Origin: an uncultured Porphyromonadaceae bacterium
GTDB taxonomy: Bacteria; Bacteroidota; Bacteroidia; Bacteroidales; Muribaculaceae
DNA: 6,540 bases
NCBI GenBank assembly: GCA_902475285.1
Contig: CABRZA010000136.1
Span: forward strand, 1 to 6,540
Direction: 5' to 3'
In this document: in pieces, positions 6,360-6,540 of the stretch
Position numbering within the stretch: position 1 is the first letter of the stretch
Layout: each line of letters begins with the position of its first letter
Position numbers and translations under genes: made by a program
Notes under the pieces: generated by a model
Seen by the model: the letters and a program-made list of their open reading frames with translations, nothing else
The model's database searches: none
What the model was told of the DNA's origin: nothing

Positions 6360-6540
6360 TTAAAAATTATCGGGAAAAACGCTGAGCAAACGTGCGGCTA
6401 CCATATCCTGATGAGCGTCGTCGCCATAATTGGCGAAGGGTATTATGGAAATACCGCCACGGGGCATGAATATTCCCCTCACCTCGAGATAGCGGGGCTT
6501 CATGAGGGCTACGAGGTCCTTCATGATGATGTTCACGCAG
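6360..6540 (-). CDS. queF: NADPH-dependent 7-cyano-7-deazaguanine reductase QueF, C-terminal part
   Basis: Partial gene: only the last 59 codons plus TAA lie in the window, and the 5' end runs off the right edge. The translation starts CVNIIMKDLVALMKPRYLEV and continues with RGIFMPRGGISI and NYGDD, which match the C-terminal half of the short (YkvM-type) QueF proteins. QueF reduces the nitrile of preQ0 to the aminomethyl group of preQ1 using NADPH, the step after QueC. The catalytic cysteine and aspartate should be upstream, outside the window, so activity cannot be judged. The very end, after NYG, differs from the QueF tails I remember, but this region is variable. Confidence 0.93.
   Translation of the reverse strand, partial: CVNIIMKDLVALMKPRYLEVRGIFMPRGGISIIPFANYGDDAHQDMVAARLLSVFPDNF

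Noticed and set aside
5647..6363. A 238-codon plus-strand frame opposite queC.
   Set aside because: queC on the other strand has all its catalytic and zinc-binding motifs. The plus frame is compositionally odd (Val, Gly, Glu and Ala rich) and has no domain.

Overview
The window looks like chromosomal DNA from a gut-type member of the Bacteroidales. A Muribaculaceae-like organism is my best guess, but it is not proven. The signs are GC-rich coding DNA with AT-rich leaders, a TAnnTTTG-type promoter, start codons with A-rich rather than Shine-Dalgarno leaders, a 58-residue Hc1-type histone-like protein of the kind common in Bacteroidetes, and a large secreted glycanase with a C-terminal tail resembling type IX secretion sorting signals.

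Layout. Bases 1-188 are an AT-rich leader with an inverted-repeat cluster and a good Bacteroidetes promoter. Bases 189-4724 (+) encode one 1511-residue exported glycoside hydrolase of family 81 (endo-beta-1,3-glucanase). It carries four Ig-like modules and two F5/8 type C (CBM32-like) modules. A strong GC-rich hairpin at 4741-4775 separates it from a convergent minus-strand block. Read in transcription order, that block is the 3' end of queF (6540-6360), queC (6345-5677), a small Hc1 histone-like gene (5628-5452), two hairpins, and a maltose/galactoside-type O-acetyltransferase (5369-4794).

How the genes work together. QueC makes preQ0 from 7-carboxy-7-deazaguanine and QueF reduces preQ0 to preQ1, so queF-queC is a compact queuosine-precursor operon with a 14-base gap. 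The Hc1 gene and the acetyltransferase lie downstream on the same strand. They may get some read-through, but the hairpins between them suggest partly separate expression. The GH81 enzyme is functionally unrelated and would attack beta-1,3-glucans outside the cell. No SusC/SusD partner is visible in this window.

I see no mobile element, CRISPR array, tRNA or rRNA, and no evidence for a new multi-gene system. The most interesting points are the modular architecture and tail of the GH81 protein and the terminator-like hairpin almost touching the acetyltransferase start.
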